Source: Cryobacterium ruanii
Lineage (GTDB): Bacteria > Actinomycetota > Actinomycetes > Actinomycetales > Microbacteriaceae
DNA length: 64,000 bases
Direction: 5' to 3'
NCBI RefSeq assembly: GCF_004404055.1
Contig: NZ_SOHK01000017.1
Span: forward strand, 1 to 64,000
A program made the translations under genes and the position numbers. The notes beneath the pieces are model-generated. The model did not search any database and was not told the origin of the DNA. It saw only the letters and a list, made by a program, of their open reading frames with translations. Each line of letters opens with the position of its first letter. Positions within the stretch are counted from its first letter, which is position 1. This document shows positions 14,947-25,206 of the stretch, one piece after another.

Positions 14947-15762
14947 TCAGAGCGTGCGCAAAACCGTGGCGAGGCCGTCGATGGTCACGTTGCCGGTGAT
15001 CTCCGATCCGGCGGCGAGAACGTCGCCTGGCGACTCCCCCATGGCCACGCCGCGACCGAATTCGGCGGCCCATTGCAGCATGTCGATGTCGTTGCGGCCA
15101 TCACCGACGGCCATCACCCGCTCGCGCGGCACACCCATCGCCACGCGCACCCGCTCCATGGCCGTTGACTTGTTGACGCCGTCGGGGGCGATGTCGAGCC
15201 AGGCCGTCCACCCAATGGCGTAACTCACCCGGTTCAGGCCCATACGCTCGACGACGTGAAGGAACTCTTCCATGTCGTGGTCGGGCGAGATGACGACCAC
15301 CCGGGTCGCCTGATGCTTCAGCAGTTCATCGAAGTCGACCCGTTCGCTGTCCATGCCGATCGTGGCATCGGGGATCGGTTCGGTGTAGCGGTAGAAACCA
15401 TGCTCGTCTTCGACGGCGAACCGGGCCGAGCCGAGGTGTGCCCGAATCGAGGTGAGCACGTCGCTCGGGTCGAAAGTTTCGACCCATTCGCGGCGGTATC
15501 CCATGGGCGCCGTCGCGTCGCGGTGCATCGTAATGGCCCCATTGGAACAGACCACGTAGCGCGGCGAGATACCAAGCCGGTCGAGCACCGGCAGAGCGGC
15601 AGCAGCGGAACGCCCGGTGGCGAGCATGACCTCGTGTCCGGCCGCGGCGAGCCGGGCGACCTCATCGATCACGGCCTGGCTGATCGAGCCGTCTTCGTGC
15701 ATGGTCGTACCGTCGATGTCGAGGGCGACGAGCCACGGCTCGGTGGTGACGTCAAAAGTCAT
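14947..15762 (-). CDS. Cof-type HAD-superfamily phosphatase
   Basis: 271 residues from ATG 15762, which overlaps the serS stop as ATGA; a longer frame inside serS is rejected. All HAD motifs are visible: DIDGTTM (nucleophile Asp, about residue 15), ATGRSA, Lys in [11 protein letters not shown], and [10 protein letters not shown]. The insert between motifs II and III is the type IIB (Cof) cap. Such enzymes dephosphorylate sugar or nucleotide phosphates; the substrate is not evident. Translational coupling to serS is frequent in related actinobacteria, as far as I recall. Confidence 0.88.
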   Translation of the reverse strand: MTFDVTTEPWLVALDIDGTTMHEDGSISQAVIDEVARLAAAGHEVMLATGRSAAAALPVLDRLGISPRYVVCSNGAITMHRDATAPMGYRREWVETFDPSDVLTSIRAHLGSARFAVEDEHGFYRYTEPIPDATIGMDSERVDFDELLKHQATRVVVISPDHDMEEFLHVVERMGLNRVSYAIGWTAWLDIAPDGVNKSTAMERVRVAMGVPRERVMAVGDGRNDIDMLQWAAEFGRGVAMGESPGDVLAAGSEITGNVTIDGLATVLRTL

Positions 15763-17039
15763 TTCGCTCCCTTCACCGGAAGGGGCGTGAGCACCTCGAG
15801 GCCACCGAGGTAGGGCCGGAGCGCCTCGGGGACGCGCACCGAGCCATCCGCTTGCTGGTGTGTTTCGAGCATGGCGACGAGCCACCGGGTGGTCGCGAGG
15901 GTGCCGTTGAGGGTCGCGACCGGCGCGGTCTTGCCCGATTCGGTGCGATAGCGGATGTCCAGCCTGCGTGCCTGGTAGGTGGTGCAGTTGCTCGTGCTGG
16001 TGAGCTCTCGGAAGGCGTTCTGGGTGGGCACCCAGGCCTCGATGTCGAATTTGCGGGCAGCGCTCGAACCAAGATCCCCGGCGGCAACGTCGATCACTCG
16101 GTAGCTGAGGCCGAGGGACTGCAGCATGCCCTCCTGCAGAGCGACGAGATTGGCGTGTTCAGCTTCGGCGTTCTCGGGCAACACGTAGGTGAACATCTCA
16201 AGCTTGTTGAACTGGTGCACGCGAATGATGCCGCGGGTGTCTTTACCGCCCGAGCCGGCCTCACGGCGGTAGCAGGTGCTCCAACCGGCGTAGCGCAGGG
16301 GTTCCTCGGAGAGGTCGAGGATCTCGTCTTTGTGGTAGCCGGCGAGCGCGACCTCGCTCGTGCCGGTCAGGTAGAGGTCGTCGGCGGGCAGGTAATAGAC
16401 CTCGTCGTTGTGTTCGCCGAGAAAACCGGTGCCGTCCATGATTTCGGGGCGCACCAGGGTGGGGGTGATGAGCGGCACGAAGCCGGCTTCGAGCGCCCGA
16501 TCGAGCGCCATGTTCATGAGAGCGATCTCGAGGCGGGCACCGATGCCCTTCAGGAAGTAGAAGCGGGTACCGGAGACCTTGGCACCTCGGGCCATATCGA
16601 TGGCGCCGAGCAGTTCGCCGAGTTCAAGGTGGTCGCGCGGCTCAAATTCGAAGACCGGGGCTTCATCGTGGGTGCGCAGGATCGCGAAGTTTTCTTCGGC
16701 ACCGGCCGGAACGCCGTCGATGATGGGATTCGCGATGGTCTTCACGACCTTTGTGAAGCGTTCCTCGGCCTCAGCGGCCGCGGCACCGGCAGCCTTGACG
16801 TTCGCGGCGAGACCGCGCGCTTCGGCAACGAGGGCCTTCTTCTGCTCGGGCGAAGCCCGAGCCACCGTCTTACCGAAAAGGTTCTGCGTGGCGCGCAGGT
16901 CTTCAAACGCCGTGATGGATGCGCGTCGGCTCGCGTCGGCGGCGAGCGCGGCATCCACCACCTCAACGGAGTCGCCACGGGCCTCCTGCGAACGCTTGAA
17001 GAGGTCAGGGTTTTCGCGTAACAGCACCGGATCAATCAC
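15759..17039 (-). CDS. serS: seryl-tRNA synthetase
   Basis: 426 residues from GTG 17039; the hexamer TAGACT (complement of 17046-17051) is 6 bases upstream, so the mRNA is probably leaderless. The N-terminal coiled-coil arm (about residues 30-100) is followed by the class II catalytic core. Motif 2 region is [14 protein letters not shown] ... [12 protein letters not shown] and motif 3 region is [17 protein letters not shown], with [12 protein letters not shown] between. It charges tRNA-Ser; two tRNA-Ser genes happen to be nearby. Confidence 0.97.
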   Translation of the reverse strand: MIDPVLLRENPDLFKRSQEARGDSVEVVDAALAADASRRASITAFEDLRATQNLFGKTVARASPEQKKALVAEARGLAANVKAAGAAAAEAEERFTKVVKTIANPIIDGVPAGAEENFAILRTHDEAPVFEFEPRDHLELGELLGAIDMARGAKVSGTRFYFLKGIGARLEIALMNMALDRALEAGFVPLITPTLVRPEIMDGTGFLGEHNDEVYYLPADDLYLTGTSEVALAGYHKDEILDLSEEPLRYAGWSTCYRREAGSGGKDTRGIIRVHQFNKLEMFTYVLPENAEAEHANLVALQEGMLQSLGLSYRVIDVAAGDLGSSAARKFDIEAWVPTQNAFRELTSTSNCTTYQARRLDIRYRTESGKTAPVATLNGTLATTRWLVAMLETHQQADGSVRVPEALRPYLGGLEVLTPLPVKGAK

Positions 17040-17114
17040 CCGGCCAGTCTACAAGCGCCTGCCGCTGGGCAACCGCGGAGGCAACCGCGGAGGCGACCGC
17101 GTAGCCTAGGCCTC

Positions 17115-18101
17115 GTGACCGCCTCCGAACGACTCAACCAGCACGCCGCCGTCGTCTACAACCCGGTGAAAGTCGACCTCGCCAAGCTGCGCGCGAGCGT
17201 GACCGCGGCCGAGCAGTCCGCCGGCTGGGCCGAAACGGAATGGTTCGAAACCAGCCGTGACGACGTCGGCCAGGCCGCTACGAAGCAGGCACTCGACGCT
17301 GGCGCATCGATGGTGCTCTCGGCAGGCGGCGACGGCACGGTTCGCGCCGTTGCCGAGGCCCTGCGTGACTCCGGGGTGCGCATGGCGATCGTGCCGTCGG
17401 GCACCGGTAACCTGCTGGCCCGCAACCTCGAGCTGCCGCTCGGCAGCATCGATGCCGCCACAACGATCGCGTTCAGCGGGGTCGACAAGCCCATCGACCT
17501 CGGCGTGGCGAGCGTCACGACCGACGCTGGCGCGGTCGAGGAACACGTCTTCCTGGTTATGGCCGGTCTCGGCCTCGACGCGCAGATGATCGCCCACACC
17601 CGCGATGACCTGAAGAAACAGGTGGGCTGGCTCGCCTACGTCGACGGCGTGGCGCGGGCGCTGCCCAAAGCCAAGCCATTTCGCATCCGTTACAGCGTTG
17701 CCGGGCGGGTCGACCGGCCGGCCCAGGTGAGCGCCATTCTTGTCGCCAACTGCGGGCTCCTGCCGGGCAACCTGCAGTTTCTGCCCGATGCACGCCTCGA
17801 CGACGGCATTCTCGACATTGCCGTGCTGCAGCCCAAGGGTGTGCTCGGCTGGCTGACCATTTGGCGGCGGGTGACCTGGGAGAACGGGGTGCTGCGCCGC
17901 TCGGCAGTGGGTCGCCGCATGATTCAGGCGACCGAATCATCGAATGAACGAGTGATGACGACCCTGCGGGGGCCAGACATTCGCATCGCGCTCGAGCAAC
18001 CGCAGGATTTCGAACTCGACGGCGACGAGTTCGGGCTGGTGCGCAAGGTGCGGCTGCACGCCGACGCGGGCGCGCTCATCGTGCGCGTGCCGGCCGAGTA
18101 G
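17115..18101 (+). CDS. diacylglycerol kinase-family lipid kinase
   Basis: 328 residues from GTG 17115, with TAGCCT 17102-17107 placed for a leaderless transcript. DAGK catalytic domain: AVVYNPVKVD at the start, LSAGGDGTVRAVAEAL (nucleotide-binding GGDGT), IVPSGTGNLLARNL, then the C-terminal lobe with DARLDDGILDIAVL and FELDGDEFG. It phosphorylates diacylglycerol or a related lipid (DgkB/BmrU family). It is read divergently from serS; the 75-bp gap contains about 2.5 copies of GCAACCGCGGAG. Confidence 0.88.
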   Translation: MTASERLNQHAAVVYNPVKVDLAKLRASVTAAEQSAGWAETEWFETSRDDVGQAATKQALDAGASMVLSAGGDGTVRAVAEALRDSGVRMAIVPSGTGNLLARNLELPLGSIDAATTIAFSGVDKPIDLGVASVTTDAGAVEEHVFLVMAGLGLDAQMIAHTRDDLKKQVGWLAYVDGVARALPKAKPFRIRYSVAGRVDRPAQVSAILVANCGLLPGNLQFLPDARLDDGILDIAVLQPKGVLGWLTIWRRVTWENGVLRRSAVGRRMIQATESSNERVMTTLRGPDIRIALEQPQDFELDGDEFGLVRKVRLHADAGALIVRVPAE

Positions 18102-18172
18102 CGCATCATTTCTGTTGTTCACCGCCGGTTTCAGGTGGTTTTGCGACCCCTCACTCGCCAAATTGGCGGGTC

Positions 18173-18643
18173 TTATCGGCGGGTTGACCGGGAGCGCCAG
18201 CGCAGGGCATGGAAAAACAGAAGCCCGACGACAGTGGCCAGGCCGGTTGCGGTCATTGCGGGTGCGAGAGTCCAGATCAACTGCTGCATAACCATTTCGA
18301 GCGGCACCTCGGTGCTCGAGGATCCCGCGAAGCCCGAGCTGAAATAGGTGCTAAGAATCGTGCGCGCTTGCAGGATCAGCCCGCCGATGATGAGGACTGG
18401 CCCAATTATCCACAGGGCAACGATGAACGGATTACCCGGCTCAAATTGGTCGAGAGGCTCGTCGGCGTCGGGTGTGGGCACCGAACCGACATCGGTTGGT
18501 CCAACGAAGTTTGTCGGCGGGCTGTCTGCGGCGGGCGACAGAATCGCCGGTATGTCCGACGCAGCGGGATCCGCAAGGTTACCGGGCTCATAGCCACGCT
18601 GATAGCGGGCATCGTGTTCCGGGTCAAAGCGCGGCTCGGTCAT
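18173..18643 (-). CDS. hypothetical two-TM membrane protein
   Basis: 156 residues from ATG 18643, overlapping the pheA stop as ATGA. The first ~70 residues are polar, acidic and Pro-rich. Two membrane helices follow (about 73-95, PFIVALWIIGPVLIIGGLIL, and 123-147, LIWTLAPAMTATGLATVVGLLF), and the end is basic (RWRSRSTRR). No family is recognised. Coupling to pheA may be only positional. Confidence 0.75.
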   Translation of the reverse strand: MTEPRFDPEHDARYQRGYEPGNLADPAASDIPAILSPAADSPPTNFVGPTDVGSVPTPDADEPLDQFEPGNPFIVALWIIGPVLIIGGLILQARTILSTYFSSGFAGSSSTEVPLEMVMQQLIWTLAPAMTATGLATVVGLLFFHALRWRSRSTRR

Positions 18644-19596
18644 GCGGCGGGTTCCCCATCGATCAAGCCGCGCAACCAGTCGCGGGCTTCGATGAAGATG
18701 CCATCGTCGTAACGCGAGGTGAACTCGATCGGGCGCTTATCAGCCCGCGGATACGATCCGAGAAAGATCACCTCGGGGCTGAACCGGCGAAGTCCCAGCA
18801 GGGCGTCGGCGACGCGCTCGTCGAGAATATGACCGTCAGCGTCGACGACGAAGCGGTAGCGGCCGAGGGAATCACCGATCGGCCGGGACTGAATCAGGCT
18901 GAGGTTCACGCCACGGGTGGCGAACTGCTCGAGCATGTCGAGCAGGGCACCGGAGCGGTCGCTCGGCAGCTCGATGATGAGGCTGGTCTTGTCGGCGCCG
19001 GTCGGCGCAGTCAGCTGGTTGCCGCGGCCGACAAGCACGAACCGGGTCACCGCGTTCGGGTTGTCGCCGATTTCTGACGCCAGAACAATGAGGTCGTGGT
19101 GCTTGTCGATACCAGGCGGGGCGATCGCGGCATCCGCTTGATCAGTTTCTAGCAGGGCAGCTGCGGCAGCGACGTTGCTCGACGCGGGAATGTGCCCGTG
19201 GCTCGGCAGGGCGCGTTCGAGCCAGTTGCGGCACTGCCCATAGGCGACCGGATGCGCGTTGACGACCCGCACATCTTCCAGCGTGGTGCCGGGGCGGGCG
19301 ACGAGCACGAAGTTGACCGGCACGAGGTATTCGCCGATGATGCGCAGGTTCGGCACGCTCGCGAGGGCGTCTTGCGTGGCCGTGACGCCGCCGTCGACCG
19401 AGTTCTCGATGGCGATCATCGCCGCGAGGCTGCGACCCGAGATCACGTCGGCGAAGGCCTCGCCCACGTTATTGACCGGGCGCCAGATTTGACCGCGCGC
19501 CTCGGCCACCTGGGCGAGTGCCGCCTCGGTAAACGTGCCGGCCGGGCCGAGATAGCTGTAGGTCTGGGCCTGGTGCGGATTCGGCGAGTCGGGCAT
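18640..19596 (-). CDS. pheA: prephenate dehydratase
   Basis: 318 residues from ATG 19596; TAGGCT (complement of 19604-19609) lies 7 bases upstream, indicating a leaderless transcript. The periplasmic-binding-like catalytic domain starts YSYLGPAGTFTEAAL, contains AIENSVDGGVTATQDAL, and ends in the catalytic TRF motif (NAVTRFVLVGR). A C-terminal ACT domain (about 215-290) has DRSGALLDMLEQFATRGVNL then SLIQSRPIG. The usual ESRP phenylalanine-binding motif is QSRP here, so feedback inhibition may differ. It converts prephenate to phenylpyruvate in phenylalanine synthesis. Confidence 0.95.
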   Translation of the reverse strand: MPDSPNPHQAQTYSYLGPAGTFTEAALAQVAEARGQIWRPVNNVGEAFADVISGRSLAAMIAIENSVDGGVTATQDALASVPNLRIIGEYLVPVNFVLVARPGTTLEDVRVVNAHPVAYGQCRNWLERALPSHGHIPASSNVAAAAALLETDQADAAIAPPGIDKHHDLIVLASEIGDNPNAVTRFVLVGRGNQLTAPTGADKTSLIIELPSDRSGALLDMLEQFATRGVNLSLIQSRPIGDSLGRYRFVVDADGHILDERVADALLGLRRFSPEVIFLGSYPRADKRPIEFTSRYDDGIFIEARDWLRGLIDGEPAA

Positions 19597-19631
19597 GGCT
19601 CACAGCCTACCGGGGGTGCCAGACTGTGCTC

Positions 19632-21244
<1,613 letters not shown>

Positions 21245-21248
<4 letters not shown>

Positions 21249-21955
21249 GGAACACTCCAGTAGTAGGCCGTGCCACCGGGGTGGTCAACCGTGATGGCCG
21301 TGTCGACCGAGCGGTAGTCGGAATCTAAAGTGTGCCCGGCGAACGAGATGGTGATGGTCTCGCCGACCTTCTCCACCCTGGTGACGATGCCGGTGTGATC
21401 GCGGTCGCCGGTGTTGTCCCAGTCGAACTGCACGATGTCGCCGACCTTCACCTGATCGCGCTGCTGGTCGGTCAGCGCCGTGGCCTTGCCGGTCGACGCG
21501 ATGTACTTCATGAAGGCGGTCGAACTTCGCCAGGCCGCCGAGGCATCGTAGGCATTGCCATTCTTCGGGCTCGACCAGACGGAGTCCATTGTCCAACCGC
21601 GCACGATCATGGCCTGGCTGGCGAAGTTGACACAGTCATTCTCGCCGAGCACACCCCACTCGGCCGAGTTGTAATTTTCCAGCTGCCAGTGCGCGAGGAG
21701 ATAGTCCAGCTGTGCGGCGACGGGAGCGCTGAGAACCGGCGCCGCTTCGACCTCTACCGCAGCGGCCGGTTCGGTCGGGGTGACTCGAGCCGGGTCGTCC
21801 GTTGCGGCGGGAGTGGCGGCATCCGTTGCCTGGGCGGTCTTCGCCGGCTCAGGGGAACCCTCGAGAGCCTGCACGACGATCGCGGTGGCGCCGACCGCGA
21901 GCACCGCTCCGACGGCCGTGGTCAGGCCGAGTCGCTGCCACCGGGTCAACTGCAC
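21245..21955 (-). CDS. exported Amidase_6-type (CHAP-like) domain protein
   Basis: 236 residues from GTG 21955. An N-terminal membrane helix or signal anchor (about 8-31, LGLTTAVGAVLAVGATAIVVQAL) and a Thr/Pro/Ala-rich linker to about residue 75 precede a papain-fold-like domain. This has the catalytic Cys in NDCVNFASQAMIVRGW and the His in DHTGIVTRVEK. Amidase_6 proteins are surface-exposed putative peptidases or amidases; a role in the cell wall is likely but not shown. It converges on pgm with overlapping stops. Confidence 0.82.
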
Positions 21956-21984
21956 AATGTACCTACTTCGTTTGGAGGAACTGC

Positions 21985-22122
21985 CTAAACGCTCATGGCG
22001 GCGCTCAGGTAGAGCGCGATCGCCGCGAGGGCGACAAGCACTCCGACGATGAGAACGCCGATCAGAAACCGGCGTCGGATGCGCCGCTGGTCGGCCTCCG
22101 TGGGTTCGTTATTCTGCAGCAT
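21985..22122 (-). CDS. 45-aa single-TM small protein
   Basis: A short frame from ATG 22122 to TAG at 21985. A polar basic head (MLQNNEPTEADQRRIRRR) is followed by one strong membrane helix (FLIGVLIVGVLVALAAIALY). The leaderless hexamer TAAGCT (complement of 22129-22134) is exactly 6 bases upstream, as for the other genes here, which supports expression. No family recognised. Confidence 0.62.
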   Translation of the reverse strand: MLQNNEPTEADQRRIRRRFLIGVLIVGVLVALAAIALYLSAAMSV

Positions 22123-22314
22123 GATTCGAGCTTAGCCGCGACCAATATCGCAAGTCCTGAATGCCGAGTGCACAACCGCGGAGATCGTGTTTGTCGGGGC
22201 CGATAACGCGCGATTCACGGCGATATCCGACCCGATATCCGCGTTTGCATACTTGGGCGCTGGCGGACATCCGAAGCTCTGGTCGAATGCGCCGTTGCGG
22301 GGTACCGTCGTGTC

Positions 22315-23730
22315 ATGTCGCAGATCGAACCCACACCGTTCACCTGGCCGCACGGATTTATCTGGGGGTCGGCGACGGCCGCCGCCCAAATTGAGGGAGC
22401 CGGCCATGCGGGCGGCAAGGAAGACTCGATCTGGGACGCATTCGCGCGAGTTCCGGGTGCCATCGCGGGCGGTGACGACCTCGAAACCGCCGTGGATCAC
22501 TACCATCGCATGCCCGCCGACGTGGCGCTCATGGCCTCGCTCGGCCTCGATGCCTACCGCTTTTCCATCAGTTGGGCCCGGGTGCGCCCCTGCGATCGCG
22601 CCCTGAACCCGGAGGGACTCGACTTCTACTCCCGACTGGTCGACGAGCTTCTCGGCGCCGGTATTCTGCCCTGGCTCACGCTTTATCACTGGGACCTGCC
22701 GCAGGCCCTCGAAGAAAAGGACGGCTGGGCCAACCGCGAGACCGCCTACCGTTTCGTCGAGTATGCGACGGATGTCTACGCTGCGCTCGGCGATCGGGTC
22801 ACCCACTGGACCACCTTCAACGAGCCCTTCTGCTCTTCACTGCTCGGTTACGGATCGGGCGTGCACGCGCCGGGTCGGCAGGACGGCGGGGCGGCGGTCG
22901 CCGCCGTGCACCACCAGCACCTCGCCCATGGGCTTGCCGTGAACGCGCTGCGTTCGGCCGGAGCCCAGCACCTCGGGATCACGCTCAACCTCACCAATGC
23001 TGTGCCACGCGACGCCACCGACCCGGTCGACGTCGAGGCGGCCCGTCGGCTCGACTCGCTCGCCAACCGCATCTTCCTCGAGCCGCTGCTGCGCGGCGCC
23101 TACCCGGTGGACACCCTGCACGACCTGGAGCCGTTCGGCCTAGCCGAGGTCATCCACTCAGATGACCTGTCAATCATCAGCGCTCCGCTCGATTTTCTCG
23201 GCGTCAACCACTATCACGACGACCTCGTGAGCGGGCATGCTGACGCCTCGGCGAGCGACTCACACGCCGGCGGCGCTGCGCGTTCGGTCGGGTCGCCGTG
23301 GATCGGCTCGGAGTACATCACCTTTCCCAGCCGCGGACTGCCGCGCACCGCTATGGACTGGGAAGTCAACGCTGACGGGCTGCGCCTGCTGCTCGTGCGC
23401 CTCGGCGAGGAGTACGAGCAGCTCCCGCCGCTCTATGTCACCGAGAACGGCGCGGCCTACGACGACACGGTGAGCGCCGACGGCAGCGTGCACGACTCCG
23501 AACGCACCGATTACATCGTCTCGCACATCAACAAGGTGGCCGAGGCGATCGCGGCCGGTGCCGACGTGCGCGGGTACTTCGTCTGGTCTCTGCTCGACAA
23601 CTTCGAGTGGTCGTACGGCTACGAAAAGCGCTTCGGCATCGTGCGGGTCGACTTTGACACCCTTCAGCGCACGGTAAAAGACAGCGGGCGCAGGTATGCC
23701 GCGCACATTCGGGCCGTGCACGCGGCCTGA
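22315..23730 (+). CDS. GH1 family beta-glucosidase
   Basis: 471 residues from ATG 22315; TACCGT 22303-22308 is 6 bases upstream (leaderless). Complete GH1 barrel: WPHGFIWGSATAAAQIEGA, YRFSISWARV, LTLYHWDLPQAL, acid/base Glu in TTFNEPF, NHYHDD, nucleophile Glu in YVTENGAAYDD, and VWSLLDNFEWSYGYEKRFGI. No signal peptide, so cytoplasmic. It hydrolyses cellobiose-like beta-glucosides. No sugar transporter or LacI regulator adjoins. Confidence 0.95.
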   Translation: MSQIEPTPFTWPHGFIWGSATAAAQIEGAGHAGGKEDSIWDAFARVPGAIAGGDDLETAVDHYHRMPADVALMASLGLDAYRFSISWARVRPCDRALNPEGLDFYSRLVDELLGAGILPWLTLYHWDLPQALEEKDGWANRETAYRFVEYATDVYAALGDRVTHWTTFNEPFCSSLLGYGSGVHAPGRQDGGAAVAAVHHQHLAHGLAVNALRSAGAQHLGITLNLTNAVPRDATDPVDVEAARRLDSLANRIFLEPLLRGAYPVDTLHDLEPFGLAEVIHSDDLSIISAPLDFLGVNHYHDDLVSGHADASASDSHAGGAARSVGSPWIGSEYITFPSRGLPRTAMDWEVNADGLRLLLVRLGEEYEQLPPLYVTENGAAYDDTVSADGSVHDSERTDYIVSHINKVAEAIAAGADVRGYFVWSLLDNFEWSYGYEKRFGIVRVDFDTLQRTVKDSGRRYAAHIRAVHAA

Positions 23731-23763
23731 GCCTTCCGGCCCTCCCCCGCCAAGCGGATGCCG

Positions 23764-24753
23764 TCAGTTGGGTCTCGCGGTACCCGCTATCGACTGCGGC
23801 AGCTTTTGCTGGGATGCCCGCTTCCTCAACGAGGGCTGCGAGCCCACCGCGTCATTCTCAGGTCTCTCCTCGGTCAAATCAGAAAAGTCGATGCCGGCGA
23901 CCAGCTCGAACCGCACCCGCATCACGGCGAGCGCCTCGGGATTCTGGTCGATGAGCACGAATCGCCGGCCGAGTGCGTTTGCGACCGCGCCGGTGGTGCC
24001 GCTGCCGGCGAAGAAATCGAGCACCCAGTCGCCCTCGCGACTGGAGGCCTGGATGATACGGCGCAGAATTCCGACCGGTTTCTGGGTGGGGTAGCCGGTC
24101 TTCTCCTTGCCCGTGGGCGAGACAATCGTGTGCCACCAGACATCCGTTGGAAGCTTTCCCTTGGCGACCTTTTCAGGTGTGACCAGCCCGGGAGCCATAT
24201 ACGGCTCGCGGTCGACGGTGGTTGAGTCAAAGTAATACCGGGCCGGGTTCTTCACGTAGACCAGGATCGTGTCGTGCTTGGTTGGCCACTTGTTCTTGGA
24301 CTTCGCCCCGTAGTCATAGGCCCAGATGAGCTCGTTGAGAAAGCACTCCCGGCCGAAGAGGGCGTCGAGCAGCACCTTGGCGTAGTGAGCTTCGCGGTAG
24401 TCGAGGTGCAGGTAGAGGGTTCCGTCGTCGGCGAGCAGCCGCCAGGCCTCGATCAGTCGCGGCTCCAGAAAAGCCCAATAGTCTTCGAACTGGTCGTCAT
24501 AGCCGAGCAGGTCACCCTTGATGCGCTCGTACCGCTGACCCTTGAAGCCGGTGATCGTGCCGGCCGCGTGCGAGCCGTCGACGGCGACCGACCGCACCGA
24601 GGTGGTGCTCTGCCGTTTCTGCGACCGGCCGGTGTTAAACGGCGGGTCGAGGTAGATCAGGGTGAAGGCGCCGTCAGGGAGGCCTGGCAGCACCTCGAGG
24701 TTGTTTGCGTGGATGACACGGCTCGGGCTGGTCGGCGTCCACGCATTTTGCAT
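23764..24753 (-). CDS. orphan beta-class DNA methyltransferase (N6-adenine or N4-cytosine)
   Basis: 329 residues from ATG 24753. Motif IV DPPFNTG occurs near the N-terminus (about residue 36) and motif I FAGSGTTG near the C-terminus (about 250), the beta-class order. Other landmarks are LIEAWRLLADDGTLYLHLDYRE, TQKPVGILRRII (motif X) and RFVLIDQNPEAL (motif II). No restriction gene is nearby, and it sits between a glucosidase and an acetyltransferase, so it is probably a solitary regulatory or housekeeping enzyme. Recognition sequence unknown. The C-terminal ~40 residues are polar. Confidence 0.9.
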   Translation of the reverse strand: MQNAWTPTSPSRVIHANNLEVLPGLPDGAFTLIYLDPPFNTGRSQKRQSTTSVRSVAVDGSHAAGTITGFKGQRYERIKGDLLGYDDQFEDYWAFLEPRLIEAWRLLADDGTLYLHLDYREAHYAKVLLDALFGRECFLNELIWAYDYGAKSKNKWPTKHDTILVYVKNPARYYFDSTTVDREPYMAPGLVTPEKVAKGKLPTDVWWHTIVSPTGKEKTGYPTQKPVGILRRIIQASSREGDWVLDFFAGSGTTGAVANALGRRFVLIDQNPEALAVMRVRFELVAGIDFSDLTEERPENDAVGSQPSLRKRASQQKLPQSIAGTARPN

Positions 24754-24802
24754 TTGTCCATTCTTTCAGCCCGCGCGCCGTCTATCGGCTTAGTCTGTCA
24801 AG

Positions 24803-25141
24803 ATGACTGCTGAATCGACGACCATCCACTCGCAGGAGCTGGCTGAAACCGGCACTCTGCAGGTGCGCCATAACCCCGAGCAGAGCCGCTACACGGTGTT
24901 GCTCGGCGAAGAACTAGTCGGCCAGGCCGACTACATCACGACGGCGACCGCCGTGCATTTCACGCACACCGAGGTCGATCCGGCACAGCGTGCCCACGGT
25001 TTGGCGAGCATTCTGGTCGAGCAGGCACTTGACGACGTGCGCGTGCGCACCGACCTCGCCGTGGTGCCCGACTGCTCCTACGTGGCGCACTGGATCGACC
25101 GGCACGCGGAATATCAGGACCTGCTGACGCGAGGAGGGTAG
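24803..25141 (+). CDS. NATD1-type GNAT acetyltransferase
   Basis: 112 residues from ATG 24803; TAGTCT 24791-24796 sits 6 bases upstream. Short GNAT fold: LQVRHNPEQSRYTVLLGEELVGQADY, FTHTEVDPAQRAHGLASILVEQALDDVR with a degenerate acetyl-CoA loop (R-A-H-G-L-A), then VVPDCSYVAHWIDRHAEYQDLL, the typical end of YidJ/NATD1-like proteins. Substrate unknown. Confidence 0.85.
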   Translation: MTAESTTIHSQELAETGTLQVRHNPEQSRYTVLLGEELVGQADYITTATAVHFTHTEVDPAQRAHGLASILVEQALDDVRVRTDLAVVPDCSYVAHWIDRHAEYQDLLTRGG

Positions 25142-25156
25142 CCCGAGCGCAGGCGC

Positions 25157-25202
25157 GCGATAAGCGGATGCCCTCGGCGAGCCGCCGGCATCCGCTTATC
25201 GC
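25157..25202. terminator. bidirectional terminator made of inverted GCGGATGCC motifs
   Basis: GCGATAAGCGGATGCC 25157-25172 and GGCATCCGCTTATCGC 25187-25202 are perfectly complementary over 16 bp with a 14-base loop. It stands between the convergent acetyltransferase and lipoate ligase genes. Confidence 0.8.
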
Positions 25203-25206
25203 GTCT

